Positions 27,267 through 37,320 of a DNA stretch of 64,000 nucleotides are shown one piece after another. This DNA comes from Thalassovita sp. (GTDB lineage: Bacteria > Pseudomonadota > Alphaproteobacteria > Rhodobacterales > Rhodobacteraceae): the NCBI GenBank assembly GCA_029212905.1, contig JARGPB010000002.1, positions 124,001 to 188,000 on the forward strand, in the 5' to 3' direction. A program made the position numbers and the translations under genes. Each line of letters begins with the position of its first letter. The stretch's first letter is position 1. The notes beneath the pieces were generated by a model that saw only the letters and a program-made list of their open reading frames with translations, was not told the origin of the DNA and ran no database searches.

Positions 27267-29273
27267 TTGGCGCGGTTTCCCTCCATTGGCGCGGTGCTTC
27301 TGGCGCAGCGGTTACACCTGTTTCCCTGGGCCCCGGTGTTCATGGGGGGCGGGATAGGTCTGTATTTCCTGGCGTCATTTGAACCCGGTTGGACCGTTTA
27401 TGCGCCAATGGTGGGGTTGGTGCTGGTGGGCCTCGTGGGCGGGTGGCGTTTGGGGCCCGAGGTCTCGCCGCTGTTTTGGGCCATCGGGTTGACGGCGCTG
27501 GGGTTTTGCCTGGCGGGGCTGCGCGCGCACCAATTAGAGGGCCCGGTGCTGGGCTGGCGCTACTACGGGCCCGTACAAGGCAGGGTGCTGGTGGTGGATC
27601 GCTCGGGCTCGGATGCGATGCGGATCACCCTGGACAGGGTGGTGCTCTCGGATGTCGCGGCACAGAAAACCCCTGTCAAAGTACGCCTCTCGCTACATGG
27701 CGAATGGGGCACCGCACCTCCGGTTCCGGGGGATGTCGTGCAAATGACCGGCCATCTGGCCCCCCCAAACGGTCCTGCGGAACCCGGAGGTTTCGATTTT
27801 CGCCGTCACGCGTGGTTTCAGCAAATCGGCGCGGTGGGCTATACGCGCAATCCGCTGGTGATCTGGTCCGAGCGCACCACCGGGCTGGGGGTTCCGGCGC
27901 TGCGTGCAGCCCTGTCCGCGCGTATTCAGCGGGCTTTGACGGGCAAACCAGGGGCCTTTGCCGCGGCGGTCATGACAGGGGATCGTTCGGGCATGAGCCT
28001 GGGTACGATCGAGACATTGCGCGGTTCGAACCTGGCGCATCTTTTGGCGATTTCGGGGCTGCATATGGGGCTATTGGCGGGGGTCGTGTTCGCGGCGATC
28101 CGCATGGGGTTTGCTGCTGTCCCCGCGGTCGGTCTGCGCGTCCCGGCCAAGAAAATCTCGGCCGGGGTCGCGTTGTTCGCTGCGGCGGGATATCTGGTCC
28201 TGTCGGGCGGCAACGTCGCGACCGAGCGCGCCTTTGTCATGGTCGCGGTCATGCTTGTGGCCCTGATTTTCGACCGAAGGGCGCTGTCGCTGCGCGCTGT
28301 CGCGGTTGCGGCGATCATCGTCCTGTGTTTGCGCCCCGAGGCCCTGTTGGGGCCGGGGTTTCAGATGTCCTTTGCGGCGACAACGGCGTTGGTCGCAGTC
28401 TTCGGCGCGCTCCGAGACGCGCGAATCCGCCCCGGTCCCCGGTGGGTGCAGCCTGTGTTGGCGGTGGTCGTGTCCTCGGTTGTCGCCGGGGCCGCAACGG
28501 CGCCGTTTGGCGCAGCGCATTTCAATCAGGTCTCGCAGTTTGGATTGCTGGCAAATCTGCTGTCGGTTCCACTGATGGGCACTTTGGTGATCCCGGCGGG
28601 GGTCGTGGCCATGTGTTTGATGCCACTGGGGCTGGAAAGCATCGCTCTGTGGGTCATGGGATTGGGATTGCGCTGGATCTTGGGCGTGGCCGAATGGGTC
28701 GCAGGACTGGAGGGGGCGACGCGAATGGTCGTCAGCCCCGAATGGTTCGTGCTGCCGTTGATTACGTTGGGGGGGCTAGGGGTGGCGCTATGGCAGGGGC
28801 GCTGGCGTTGGGTCGGGCTGGCCCCGATGGTGGTTGCAATGGTCATGTGGTCACAAACCGTGCGCCCGGTGTTGCTGATCTCCGAGCAGGGCGCGCTGGT
28901 CGGGATGCTGACCGCACAGGCGCGCGCGCTGAGCCGCCCCAGGGGACAGGGCTTTGTCGCCCGAAACTGGCTGGAAAATGATGGATCTTCGCTCACGCAA
29001 ACCGAAGCAGCTGTGCTGTGGCCACGCGCCCCGGAATTCGATGGGCGGCCTCTCAGACTGGTCCGTGGCAAAAAAGCCGAAACCGCAACATGTACGGCCC
29101 ATGAATGGCTAATCTCGGATCAAACTCTGCCCAAAGGTCTGCCATGCTGGATAACTGATGGCCCCATGCTGCACAAAACCGGTGCCATCGCCCTGTTTCA
29201 AACGCCAAACGGATATGTACAGAAAACGGCGCGCGGCCTTACCGGTTGTCGTCGCTGGAGCCCGTGTCAGTAG
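27267..29273 (+). CDS. comEC: ComEC/Rec2 family DNA uptake channel
   Basis: A 668-residue multi-pass membrane protein of the ComEC/Rec2 family, which moves single-stranded DNA across the inner membrane in natural transformation and, in Rhodobacter, in uptake of GTA-delivered DNA. The N-terminal soluble (DUF4131/OB-like) region follows the first helices, and the competence domain begins near [14 protein letters not shown] (about 253-266). The C-terminal beta-lactamase-like domain is much reduced and lacks an HxHxDH motif. The start is TTG at 27267 with AAGGACAAGG upstream; no ATG is available nearby. Its 3' end overlaps convergent lexA by 7 bases. Confidence 0.9.
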   Translation: MARFPSIGAVLLAQRLHLFPWAPVFMGGGIGLYFLASFEPGWTVYAPMVGLVLVGLVGGWRLGPEVSPLFWAIGLTALGFCLAGLRAHQLEGPVLGWRYYGPVQGRVLVVDRSGSDAMRITLDRVVLSDVAAQKTPVKVRLSLHGEWGTAPPVPGDVVQMTGHLAPPNGPAEPGGFDFRRHAWFQQIGAVGYTRNPLVIWSERTTGLGVPALRAALSARIQRALTGKPGAFAAAVMTGDRSGMSLGTIETLRGSNLAHLLAISGLHMGLLAGVVFAAIRMGFAAVPAVGLRVPAKKISAGVALFAAAGYLVLSGGNVATERAFVMVAVMLVALIFDRRALSLRAVAVAAIIVLCLRPEALLGPGFQMSFAATTALVAVFGALRDARIRPGPRWVQPVLAVVVSSVVAGAATAPFGAAHFNQVSQFGLLANLLSVPLMGTLVIPAGVVAMCLMPLGLESIALWVMGLGLRWILGVAEWVAGLEGATRMVVSPEWFVLPLITLGGLGVALWQGRWRWVGLAPMVVAMVMWSQTVRPVLLISEQGALVGMLTAQARALSRPRGQGFVARNWLENDGSSLTQTEAAVLWPRAPEFDGRPLRLVRGKKAETATCTAHEWLISDQTLPKGLPCWITDGPMLHKTGAIALFQTPNGYVQKTARGLTGCRRWSPCQ

Positions 29274-29959
29274 CTGCGGATCAGCCCGACCAGACGGCCC
29301 TGCACCTTGACCTTGTCCTCGGGCAGCACGCGGGTTTCATAGGCGGGGTTCGCGGCCTCCAGTGCAATGGCATTGCCCCGCCTTGAAAACCGTTTCAGCG
29401 TCGCCTCCTGATCCTCGACCAAGGCAACAACGATATCTCCATTATCCGCCACCGAGGTCTCGCGTATAATCACCACATCACCGTCATTGATCCCGGCTTC
29501 GATCATCGAATCGCCCCTGACTTCCAGCGCATAATGTTCGCCACGTCCTGACAGCATCGAATTCGGCACGGCTACGTTATGCGATGCGTGCGCGATCGCC
29601 TCGATCGGTACGCCTGCCGCGATCCGTCCCATCACGGGCAGCTCAATCGCTTGCACCGCTTCAATCGGCGCCGCCGAAGGCGGAATCGAGGCCGGTCGAT
29701 CTCCTTCGATAACGCGAGGCGTAAATCCAGCCTCGCCGCCCATCGCATCGGGAAGCTTTACAATTTCAATGGCACGGGCCCGGTGGGCTAGGCGGCGAAT
29801 AAATCCGCGTTCTTCCAGGGCAGTGATCAAGCGGTGAATGCCGGATTTCGACCGTAGATCCAGCGCCTCTTTCATCTCGTCAAACGATGGTGGCACGCCG
29901 TCGCGTTGCACGCGCTTGTGGATAAATTGCAGCAGATCCAGTTGTTTCTTGGTCAGCAT
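29267..29959 (-). CDS. lexA: SOS repressor LexA
   Basis: Represses DNA-damage genes and self-cleaves when RecA is activated. The 230-residue protein has an N-terminal winged helix ([17 protein letters not shown], then [21 protein letters not shown]) and an S24 peptidase domain. The cleavage site is Ala115-Gly116 in GRIAAGVP, the nucleophile is Ser151 in [11 protein letters not shown], and the general base is Lys189 in EATLKRF. An SOS box lies 33 bases upstream, so autoregulation is expected. Confidence 0.97.
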   Translation of the reverse strand: MLTKKQLDLLQFIHKRVQRDGVPPSFDEMKEALDLRSKSGIHRLITALEERGFIRRLAHRARAIEIVKLPDAMGGEAGFTPRVIEGDRPASIPPSAAPIEAVQAIELPVMGRIAAGVPIEAIAHASHNVAVPNSMLSGRGEHYALEVRGDSMIEAGINDGDVVIIRETSVADNGDIVVALVEDQEATLKRFSRRGNAIALEAANPAYETRVLPEDKVKVQGRLVGLIRSY

Positions 29960-29991
29960 TTACCATCTCCAAAGCCTGTCAGTGTAGGTTT

Positions 29992-30006
29992 GTTCTAGTC
30001 ATGTTC
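29992..30006 (-). promoter_or_regulatory. Alphaproteobacterial SOS box (LexA operator)
   Basis: GTTC, seven bases (TAGTCAT), GTTC: an exact match to the GTTC-N7-GTTC direct-repeat operator known for alphaproteobacterial LexA, placed 33 bases before the lexA ATG. Confidence 0.85.
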
Positions 30007-30099
30007 CCGTTTTGTGTCAAGCAGTACCGCCTGTTGACGTCTGCTCCGGCCTTTCATCTTGCTGAAAATACTCACTGCACAGCCTTTGATGTCCGCGCA

Positions 30100-31272
30100 T
30101 CAGATCGGCAGGTACTCCACCAATTCACCGGCGGCGCGCGCAGGGTCGTCGGGCGGGCGAACGATCAGCGCGTTGGCATCAGACAAGATCGACAATAACG
30201 AGCTATCCTGACGATCAAACAGACGCATTTGTCCGTTCTCGACATGACCGCGCATATAGTGCTCGCGCGGGCCATTGGCCGGAATGTCTGATGTCAGCTG
30301 TGCGCTCTGACGGGTGCGCGCGACGGCAGGCAGCCCCTGCATTGCGGCGATCATCGGCAGCACGAACACATGACCGCAGACCATGGCCGACACCGGGTTT
30401 CCGGGCAGTCCGACCATGACCGCGCCGTTCATTCGCCCAGCCATCAGTGGTTTTCCTGGGCGCATTTTCACTTTGTAAAAGCTCTGTTTCAGGCCCAGTT
30501 GCTGGGCGACGGCCCCCACCAGATCATGGTCCCCAACCGAGGCCCCGCCGATGGTGATCACCAGATCCGCGCCCTCGGCCAGTGAAAACGCTGTCTCGAT
30601 CGAGGCAGGCGTATCCTTGGCGATTGGCAGGATACGGGCCTGGGCGCCCGCGCTGTCGAAAAGGGCCTTCAGACCAAAGGTATTGGACACGATAATCTGG
30701 TCCGGTCCGGGCGTGTCGCCGGGCATGACCAATTCGTCCCCGGTTGAAATCAGAGCAATATCCGGCCTGCGGGCAACCTCGACCGCTGGGATGTTCATCG
30801 ACGCCAGCAGGGCGATGTCATTCGGCCCCAGTTTCCGCGGGGCGGTCAGGGTGAACCCAGCTTTGAAATCGTTCCCGGCGGGGCGGATATTGGTATTCGT
30901 TCCGGGATCTTGGTCGATCGTCAGGGTTTTGACGAACTGATCGCAATCCTCTTGCAGCAATACGAAATCGACGCCCTCGGGGACGGGGGCCCCGGTGAAA
31001 ATGCGCACAGCCTCGCCGGGTCCAACGCGGCCATCAAAGCCATGCCCGGCGGCGGATTCTCCGATGATCGTGAACTTGGCGCCCACGGCAACCTCGGCGG
31101 CGCGCACGCCGTAGCCATCCATGGCCGAGGCCGCAAACGGTGGTTGCGTGCGCTGCGCCACGGCGTCCTTGGCCAGTACCCGGCCAGCAGCCTGTGCCAG
31201 CGGCACGGTTTCAGTCCCCAAGGGCGAAACCAATGCGAACAGATGCTCCAGGGCTTCGGCTACGGTAATCAT
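30100..31272 (-). CDS. moeA: Molybdopterin molybdotransferase MoeA
   Basis: Inserts molybdate into adenylated molybdopterin to form active molybdenum cofactor. The 390-residue protein shows PFAASAMDGYGVRA (about 44-57), GEAVRIFTGAPVPEG, the STGDEL motif ISTGDELV (about 200) and GLPGNPVSAM (about 310). It is the last gene of the trpG-trpD-trpC-moaC-GIY-YIG-moeA run; its start overlaps the preceding stop by four bases. lexA follows with its own operator. Confidence 0.96.
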   Translation of the reverse strand: MITVAEALEHLFALVSPLGTETVPLAQAAGRVLAKDAVAQRTQPPFAASAMDGYGVRAAEVAVGAKFTIIGESAAGHGFDGRVGPGEAVRIFTGAPVPEGVDFVLLQEDCDQFVKTLTIDQDPGTNTNIRPAGNDFKAGFTLTAPRKLGPNDIALLASMNIPAVEVARRPDIALISTGDELVMPGDTPGPDQIIVSNTFGLKALFDSAGAQARILPIAKDTPASIETAFSLAEGADLVITIGGASVGDHDLVGAVAQQLGLKQSFYKVKMRPGKPLMAGRMNGAVMVGLPGNPVSAMVCGHVFVLPMIAAMQGLPAVARTRQSAQLTSDIPANGPREHYMRGHVENGQMRLFDRQDSSLLSILSDANALIVRPPDDPARAAGELVEYLPI

Positions 31273-32159
31273 TCAGCGTCTCCTGCGATCACTTGTTCGC
31301 TTTCCCACTGTGCGTAGGTCTTGTTCTGGTCCGCAAGCTTCCATTCGGTACGTCCATTGGCCGAACGCCCCAAAATGACGGCAGCAGCTGCGCTTGGGCT
31401 TGCAAATGCATAGTTTTGAGAGAAAACCGTTCCCTCATCCGACACAACAAGTGTACCATTTTCAATCAAGTCCTGTCGCAGCTTGGTATAGGATGCATCA
31501 ACGCCGACCCAATCGGCGCGCGCGACTGACCCCGCCTGAACGATCATCTCGCCATTCATCAGCAGAGCCTTGGCCGTTCCAGACAGTTTCCGAGATACGA
31601 TTTCGAATGCTGTCGCGGCTTCATTCGTGGGGGCGATCAAGGCGCTTTTGGGTTTGGCCTTCTGTTGGAAAATATCAACGCGGATCGCTGGCAGAACCAT
31701 GTTCAAGGTGTTCAGGAAACTCTCCATATTGGCCGTTGCAGCCTCGGACAGGCTGGACCGAGGGGGGATATTGTTGTTGTCCAACGTAATCCCGCCAACG
31801 TCGGTCGCAATTTCCACAAGCCGCGATTCCAGATACTTTACATGCGCCTTATTCAGGTTGTTTGCCGCCGATGTCACGACAATCGCTGTTTCCCACCAGT
31901 CTTTGTTCGTAACATGGCTGCGAAGACGCTCGGCGACATCCTCGCCCTCGCCGACATAGGCAAGGGGGCGGTCGTTTGCTTCGCCAAGCAACAGGTAAAC
32001 CCCTGTATGTTTGGCCTCTTTGCGGGCAATCCCTTGGGCGATTTGCGTACGAGGGATGCGCAGCACGTGTCCGGTCCAATCAAAGACCTCGGCTGTCAAC
32101 ATCCCATCCGGGCGTCCATCAATGAAGAAGAGTTCAAGAGAGCGTCCAAATGACGTCAT
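31269..32159 (-). CDS. GIY-YIG nuclease-fold protein with DUF4357-like C-terminus
   Basis: A 296-residue protein. The GIY-YIG core spans about residues 50-130, with GVYLLLG (53-59), AYVGEGEDVAERLRSH (67-82) and a later glutamate in KYLESRLVEIA. The C-terminal part (about 215-296), ending in VILGRSANGRTEWKL, resembles DUF4357, often found joined to GIY-YIG or restriction-related domains. It starts directly before the moaC stop and overlaps moeA by four bases, so it is fitted exactly into the operon. Base composition is visibly less GC-rich than its neighbours, suggesting acquisition. Target and role are unknown; DNA cleavage is inferred from the fold. Confidence 0.8.
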   Translation of the reverse strand: MTSFGRSLELFFIDGRPDGMLTAEVFDWTGHVLRIPRTQIAQGIARKEAKHTGVYLLLGEANDRPLAYVGEGEDVAERLRSHVTNKDWWETAIVVTSAANNLNKAHVKYLESRLVEIATDVGGITLDNNNIPPRSSLSEAATANMESFLNTLNMVLPAIRVDIFQQKAKPKSALIAPTNEAATAFEIVSRKLSGTAKALLMNGEMIVQAGSVARADWVGVDASYTKLRQDLIENGTLVVSDEGTVFSQNYAFASPSAAAAVILGRSANGRTEWKLADQNKTYAQWESEQVIAGDAE

Positions 32160-32645
32160 TTATGCCTCGTAACGTCCTGATTTCCCGCCGTCTTTCAAGG
32201 TGACGCGGATGCCACCGATTTCCATCGCCTTATCCACGGCCTTGGTCATGTCATAGACGGTCAGGGCGGCGGTGCTGACAGCGGTCAGGGCTTCCATTTC
32301 CACGCCGGTCTGGCCTGTGGTTTTCACGGTGGCGCTGATTTGTACGCCGGGCAGATCGGGGTCCAGGGTCAGCTCGACGGCGACTTTGGTGACGGGCAAG
32401 GGGTGGCACAGCGGGATCAGGTCAGGCGTTTTTTTCGCGCCCATGATCCCGGCCAGGCGCGCGACGCCCAGAACATCGCCCTTTTTGGCGCGCCCCTCGG
32501 CGATAATCGCAAAGGTATCAGCGGCCATTTTGACCCAGCCCTCGGCCGTGGCAATCCGCGAGGTCACAGCCTTGTCCGAGACATCGACCATATGCGCATC
32601 GCCCTTGGCGTCGAAATGCGTAAGCCCCGCGGTATCACCTGCCAT
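32160..32645 (-). CDS. moaC: Cyclic pyranopterin monophosphate synthase MoaC
   Basis: With MoaA, converts GTP to cyclic pyranopterin monophosphate, the first step of molybdenum cofactor synthesis. The 161-residue protein has HMVDVSDK (about 18), [29 protein letters not shown] (catalytic His region, about 77-85), [21 protein letters not shown] and the C-terminal GGKSG. The start overlaps the trpC stop by one base. Confidence 0.97.
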   Translation of the reverse strand: MAGDTAGLTHFDAKGDAHMVDVSDKAVTSRIATAEGWVKMAADTFAIIAEGRAKKGDVLGVARLAGIMGAKKTPDLIPLCHPLPVTKVAVELTLDPDLPGVQISATVKTTGQTGVEMEALTAVSTAALTVYDMTKAVDKAMEIGGIRVTLKDGGKSGRYEA

Positions 32646-33463
32646 TACAGTCGCCCCGCGTTCAGCGGGTTCGCCAGCAGGGTCCGCGTGGCGGTTGCCA
32701 CGTCATCCTGGCGCATCAGGCTTTCGCCGATCAAGAAACACCGCGCGCCATAGCGGGCCATGTCAGACAGGTCCGCCGGGGTGAACAGCCCGCTTTCTGA
32801 TACCAGAAGACGGTCCGCCGGGGCCAGACGCGACAGGCGGCGCGTGGTGTCCAGCGAGGTTTCGAATGTTTTCAGGTTGCGGTTGTTGATGCCGATCATG
32901 CGCGATTTCAGCAGGGCGGCGCGTTCCAGTTCGGCCTCGTCGTGGACCTCGATCAGGGCGTCCATACCCCAGCGGGTGGCGGCGTCTTCAAGCTCTTGGG
33001 CTTGCGCATCCGACACGCTGGCCATGATGATCAGGATACAGTCGGCCCCCAGCGCGCGCGCTTCGGCGACCTGATAGGTGTCGTACATGAAATCCTTGCG
33101 CAGCGCAGGCAGATCACAGGCGGCGCGCGCGGCAGTCAGATATTCCTTGGCCCCCTGAAACGAGGGCGTGTCCGTCAGCACCGACAGGCAGGTCGCACCG
33201 CCAGCCGCATAGGCCCGGGCCAGTTCGGTGGGGTTGAAATCTTCGCGGATCAGACCCTTGGAAGGGCTGGCTTTCTTGACCTCAGCGATTAGCCCGTACC
33301 CCTCGCGCGAGGCATTGAACAGCGCGTTGGCAAAGGGGCGCACGGGGCCAGCATCGCGGGCCTCTGCCTCAATCGCTTCCAGCGGTTTGGCGGCCTTGTC
33401 GGCGGCGATTTCTTCCAGCTTATAGGCTTTGATTTTGTCCAGAACGGTGCCGGTTTCGGTCAT
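32645..33463 (-). CDS. trpC: Indole-3-glycerol phosphate synthase
   Basis: Closes the indole ring from CdRP in tryptophan synthesis. The 272-residue TIM barrel shows the N-terminal [17 protein letters not shown] segment, [16 protein letters not shown] (catalytic Lys, about 62-77), [17 protein letters not shown] and [11 protein letters not shown], then [12 protein letters not shown]. It overlaps trpD by four bases and moaC by one. Confidence 0.97.
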   Translation of the reverse strand: MTETGTVLDKIKAYKLEEIAADKAAKPLEAIEAEARDAGPVRPFANALFNASREGYGLIAEVKKASPSKGLIREDFNPTELARAYAAGGATCLSVLTDTPSFQGAKEYLTAARAACDLPALRKDFMYDTYQVAEARALGADCILIIMASVSDAQAQELEDAATRWGMDALIEVHDEAELERAALLKSRMIGINNRNLKTFETSLDTTRRLSRLAPADRLLVSESGLFTPADLSDMARYGARCFLIGESLMRQDDVATATRTLLANPLNAGRL

Positions 33464-34485
33464 GCGGATGCCTCGGATGTGATGCGGGCCAGAGCCTCGA
33501 TTTTCTGTTTGGCAGCACCGGAATCGATGCTTTCGCGGGCCATGGCGACGCCGTCTTTCAGGTCGTTCGTACGGCCTGCCACCTTCAATGCGGCGGCGGC
33601 ATTCAGCAATACCGCGTCGCGATAGGCATTTTCAGCGCCGTCCAGCAACGCCATGAACGCAATGGCATTTTCCGACGGGTCGCCGCCGATGATCGCCTCG
33701 AACGGGTGGACGGGCAGGCCGAAATCTTCGGGGGTGACCTCGAAATCTGAAACCGTCCCGTCTTCATTTAGCGCCGAGACCCAGCTGGTGCCGGTGATGG
33801 TCAATTCGTCGGTGCCGTCACTACCATGGACCAGCCATGCGGCCTCGGAGCCCAGGCGCCCCAGCGTTTCGGCCATGGGGCGGATCAGGTCGCGGGTAAA
33901 GGCGCCGGTCAGTTGGCGTTTGACCCCGGCCGGGTTGGTCAGCGGGCCAAGGATGTTGAAAATCGTCCGCGTGCCCAGCTCGGCCCGGACAGGACCGACA
34001 TGGGCCATTGCAGGGTGATGCATCGGGGCCATCATGAAGGCGATGCCGCACTCGGCCAGCGCCTTTTCTACCACGTCAGGTCCGACCATGACGTTGACGC
34101 CCATCTGCCCCAGCGCATCCGCCGCGCCGGATTTGGACGACAGGTTGCGATTGCCGTGTTTGGCCACGGGCACGCCCGCGCCTGCCACCACAAAGGCCGT
34201 GGCGGTCGAAATGTTCAGCGTGCCCTTGCCGTCGCCGCCGGTGCCGACGATGTCCATCGCGCCCGCCGGGGCGCTCACGGGATGACATTTGGCGCGCATG
34301 ACGGCGGCAGCGGCGGCATATTCATCCACGGTTTCGCCGCGCGTGCGCAGCGCCATCAGGAACCCGCCGATCTGGCTGGGCGTGGCCTCGCCCTGAAACA
34401 GGATGGTAAAGGCCTGTTCGGCCTCGGACTGGGTCAGGGGGCGGTCGGCGGCGGCGCCAATGAGGGGTTTCAGCGCGTCGCTCAT
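33460..34485 (-). CDS. trpD: Anthranilate phosphoribosyltransferase
   Basis: Transfers phosphoribosyl from PRPP to anthranilate. The 341-residue protein has the [19 protein letters not shown] loop (about 82-96), [22 protein letters not shown], and [10 protein letters not shown] with [11 protein letters not shown]. It overlaps both trpG (34482) and trpC by four bases, giving a tightly coupled trpGDC unit. Confidence 0.97.
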   Translation of the reverse strand: MSDALKPLIGAAADRPLTQSEAEQAFTILFQGEATPSQIGGFLMALRTRGETVDEYAAAAAVMRAKCHPVSAPAGAMDIVGTGGDGKGTLNISTATAFVVAGAGVPVAKHGNRNLSSKSGAADALGQMGVNVMVGPDVVEKALAECGIAFMMAPMHHPAMAHVGPVRAELGTRTIFNILGPLTNPAGVKRQLTGAFTRDLIRPMAETLGRLGSEAAWLVHGSDGTDELTITGTSWVSALNEDGTVSDFEVTPEDFGLPVHPFEAIIGGDPSENAIAFMALLDGAENAYRDAVLLNAAAALKVAGRTNDLKDGVAMARESIDSGAAKQKIEALARITSEASA

Positions 34486-35063
34486 GCCGGGACTTTCATA
34501 ACATTCAGGAAATTTTGCAGCATCTGGTGCCCGTGTTCGGACCGGATGGATTCAGGATGGAATTGCACGCCGTGGATCGGCAATTCGCGGTGTTGCAGTC
34601 CCATGATGGTGCCATCCTCCAGGTGGGCGGTGACTTCCAGGCAGTCGGGCAGGGTGGCGCGATCCACCACCAGCGAATGATAGCGCGTGGCCTCGAACGG
34701 CGAGGGCAGGCCGTTGAACAGGCCTTTGCCGGTATGCTGCATGGTGCCCATCTTGCCATGGACGATTTCATGGCAGCGCACGACCTTGCCGCCAAAGGTC
34801 TGGCCGATGGTCTGATGCCCCAGGCAGACCCCCATCAATGGTGTCTTGGTGTCCGCAGCCGCCTGGGTCAGCGCCAGGCAGATGCCCGACTGATCCGGTG
34901 TGCCGGGGCCGGGCGACAGCATGATCCCTGCCGGATTCATCGCCATTGCGGCCTGTACATCCAGCGCATCATTGCGGCGCACCACAACATCCGCGCCTAA
35001 ATCGCCCAGATAATGCACAAGGTTATAGGTAAAACTGTCGTAGTTATCGATAAGAAGCAGCAT
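34482..35063 (-). CDS. trpG: Anthranilate synthase glutaminase subunit (TrpG/PabA)
   Basis: Class I glutamine amidotransferase supplying ammonia to TrpE, and possibly also to PabB. It has 193 residues from [14 protein letters not shown]. The catalytic Cys lies in [11 protein letters not shown] (about 80), and the His-Glu pair in GVQFHPESI (about 170). SPGPGTP is also present. The frame is open to another ATG at 35093, but family length favours 35063; neither has a strong ribosome binding site. TrpE is encoded 2.3 kb away. Confidence 0.93.
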   Translation of the reverse strand: MLLLIDNYDSFTYNLVHYLGDLGADVVVRRNDALDVQAAMAMNPAGIMLSPGPGTPDQSGICLALTQAAADTKTPLMGVCLGHQTIGQTFGGKVVRCHEIVHGKMGTMQHTGKGLFNGLPSPFEATRYHSLVVDRATLPDCLEVTAHLEDGTIMGLQHRELPIHGVQFHPESIRSEHGHQMLQNFLNVMKVPA

Positions 35064-35212
35064 CAGGACCGTCTTTTCGGTTTGGCATGTCATTTTGGGG
35101 GCTGGAGGCCCCTCCCTAGGTCGCGGTATACTTGTTCAGGGTTGGCCGGGACCGTCAAGGGGTCAGGACGCCAATCGCGACAAAGAGACGAGCACACCGA
35201 GAGGGCAACAGA

Positions 35213-36595
35213 GTGGCAAATGGCGTATTCCGAGGATTCGTGACAGGCGTGGTAATTTCCGGAGTTGGCGTCGGGGCGTTGTCGCTTCTGACGGCTTTGC
35301 CTGATGGGCCCGCGCCCAAGGCGATCCCTGTCGAGGTCCCAGCGGGCTCGGATTTTGAGGGCAAACGAGAAGACAAGGAACCCGTTCTGCCTGGCGGCGA
35401 GACCGCCCCGGCGCCCGGAACCTCGCCCCGAATCGAAACCCCTCCGGCCGAGGGCGGTGCCCCCGTGAACGAGGACGCGACCCAACCTGCGGGGCGCCCG
35501 GAAACCGATACCCCTGACAACACGCTGACCCCGCCGGATGATGGGGCCCCTGTCACGGCGGATGCCGAGACTGACAGCGCGCCCAATCCCGCCACGGATG
35601 TGCAGCAGCCCTCGACGCCTGAGGGCGATGACGCCCGGATCTCGACTGATCCGGCGCAGCCTGCCGCACCAGACACCCCCGAAGACAAGGCCTTTCCCGA
35701 GGAAGAGCCCAAAGACGACACCACCGTCGATGCCTCGCCTGCGGCCGAGGATGGCGAGCCGCCAGCGCCCCCCAAACGCGCCGAGCCTCTGCCTTCGGTG
35801 ACGGATGATACCGTCGCAGACAATCGCCCGCGGATTGGCACCCCCGTCGGAACGTTGACCGATAAGGATGATACAGAAGAACCCGCCGCAGCGCCCGAAC
35901 CCGAATCCGCGCCCGAGCCTCCTATCGTTGCCAATGCCGCGCCCTTTGATAACCCCGAGGGCAAGCCCCTGATGTCGATCGTCCTGTTGGATGATGGCAC
36001 CAGCGACATCGGGCTGGATGCGCTGGCCGCATTCCCATATCCGCTCAGTTTTGCCGTGAACGTGCTGGCCAAAGACGCGGCAGAGCGCATGGCCCGGTAC
36101 CGAGCCGCCGGATTCGAGGTCATGGCCACTATCGATATGCCCGCAGGGGCCACCGCCACGGATACCGAAACTCTTTTGCGTGGGGCGCTGGATCAAATGC
36201 CGCAAACCGTGGCCGTGATGGAAGGCGACGACACAGGGCTGCAAACCAGCAAGCCGGTTTCGGATCAGGTGGCCGCGATTCTGGCGCAAAGCGGCCACGG
36301 GTTGGTTCTGTTTCCCAAAGGGCTGAACACTGCACAGAAATTGGCCGCCAAAGAGGGCGTGCCCTCGGCCACAGTGTTCCGCGATTTCGATGCAAAGAAC
36401 CAAAAAGCCGCGATTATCCGGCGTTTCCTGGATCAAGCGGCCTTCAAGGCCCGCCAAGAAGAGTCCGGCGTGATCATGCTGGGCCGTCTGCGTGCAGATA
36501 CGATTTCAGCGCTGTTGCTGTGGGGGCTACAGGATCGTGCGACCAGCGTTGCCTTGGCTCCGATTTCGGCGCTTTTGTTGGGCGCTCAGAACTAG
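35213..36595 (+). CDS. Divergent polysaccharide deacetylase family protein
   Basis: A 460-residue protein. An N-terminal membrane helix (about 8-28) is followed by a long Pro/Glu/Asp/Ala-rich, probably disordered segment (about 35-260), then a C-terminal domain (about 265-460) of the divergent polysaccharide deacetylase (YibQ-like) family: [29 protein letters not shown]. The family is catalytically obscure and may act in the envelope. GTG at 35213 has GAGGG 8 bases upstream and gives the helix near the N-terminus; the frame from 35132 adds 27 residues of unlikely sequence. It is divergent from trpG. Confidence 0.85.
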   Translation: MANGVFRGFVTGVVISGVGVGALSLLTALPDGPAPKAIPVEVPAGSDFEGKREDKEPVLPGGETAPAPGTSPRIETPPAEGGAPVNEDATQPAGRPETDTPDNTLTPPDDGAPVTADAETDSAPNPATDVQQPSTPEGDDARISTDPAQPAAPDTPEDKAFPEEEPKDDTTVDASPAAEDGEPPAPPKRAEPLPSVTDDTVADNRPRIGTPVGTLTDKDDTEEPAAAPEPESAPEPPIVANAAPFDNPEGKPLMSIVLLDDGTSDIGLDALAAFPYPLSFAVNVLAKDAAERMARYRAAGFEVMATIDMPAGATATDTETLLRGALDQMPQTVAVMEGDDTGLQTSKPVSDQVAAILAQSGHGLVLFPKGLNTAQKLAAKEGVPSATVFRDFDAKNQKAAIIRRFLDQAAFKARQEESGVIMLGRLRADTISALLLWGLQDRATSVALAPISALLLGAQN

Positions 36596-37140
36596 GCGTC
36601 GCGCCAGCGCCCGCTGTCCAGCCCGTCCAGTGTCCAGTCCCCCACGCGATAGCGGATCAGCCGCAGCGTGGGGAAACCCACGGCTGCTGTCATCCGGCGC
36701 ACTTGGCGATTGCGGCCTTCGGTAATGGTTAGCTCGATCCAGCAATCCGGCACGGATTTGCGAAAGCGAACGGGCGGTGTACGTGGCCACAGGCCCTGGG
36801 GTTCATTGATCCGGCGCGCCTTGGCCGGGCGTGTCATCCCATCCTTCAGGGTCACCCCGTGCCGCAGTTGCTCTAGCGCCCCATCGGTGATCTGGCCTTC
36901 GACCTGCGCCCAATAGGTCTTGACGGTCTTATGCCGTGGATTGGAAATCCGCGCCTGCAAACGGCCATCATCCGTCAGCACCATCAGCCCTTCGCTGTCG
37001 CGATCCAGACGTCCCGCAGCATAGACTTTGGGCACGTCGATAAACGCCGACAAAGTCTGCCGCGTGCTTCCTTCGCTCCCTTTGTCGGTGAACTGAGATA
37101 GAACGTCGAATGGCTTATTGAACAGGATCACACGGGTCAT
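36592..37140 (-). CDS. rluE: 23S rRNA pseudouridine synthase, RluE type
   Basis: A 182-residue RsuA/RluB/E/F family pseudouridine synthase without an S4 domain. Motifs are [14 protein letters not shown], the catalytic Asp in [15 protein letters not shown] (about 41-55), and [23 protein letters not shown]. In E. coli RluE modifies U2457 of 23S rRNA. The 3' end overlaps the deacetylase gene end by four bases, in convergent orientation. Confidence 0.93.
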   Translation of the reverse strand: MTRVILFNKPFDVLSQFTDKGSEGSTRQTLSAFIDVPKVYAAGRLDRDSEGLMVLTDDGRLQARISNPRHKTVKTYWAQVEGQITDGALEQLRHGVTLKDGMTRPAKARRINEPQGLWPRTPPVRFRKSVPDCWIELTITEGRNRQVRRMTAAVGFPTLRLIRYRVGDWTLDGLDSGRWRDA

Positions 37141-37202
37141 ACGCAGTGCTTACTCGCATCCTTTCGCCCCGAAAAGCCCCATCTTTTGGGTCCAGCCGGG
37201 GA

Positions 37203-37279
37203 GTCTCTAGCCCGATAGGGCGTCAGAGACGGGGCAGAGCCCCAAACCGCATGAGACCGGCCATTGGCCGGTCTCATGC
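37203..37279. repeat. Two strong hairpins between trpE and rluE
   Basis: GCATGAGACCGGCC (37249-37262), ATT and GGCCGGTCTCATGC (37266-37279) form a perfect 14-bp stem. Just before it, GTCTCT (37203-37208) pairs with AGAGAC (37225-37230) around an inner GCCC/GGGC. Neither is followed by a clear T-run. They lie downstream of trpE and upstream of rluE, both on the minus strand. Confidence 0.6.
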
Positions 37280-37320
37280 AAACCCTGTGCGCGTAAGCGC
37301 CCCATCGGATCAAACCCGGC

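Noticed and set aside
27389..28981. A 530-codon frame overlapping comEC
   Set aside because: Arg/Gly-rich shadow frame typical of GC-rich genes; comEC has clear family motifs.
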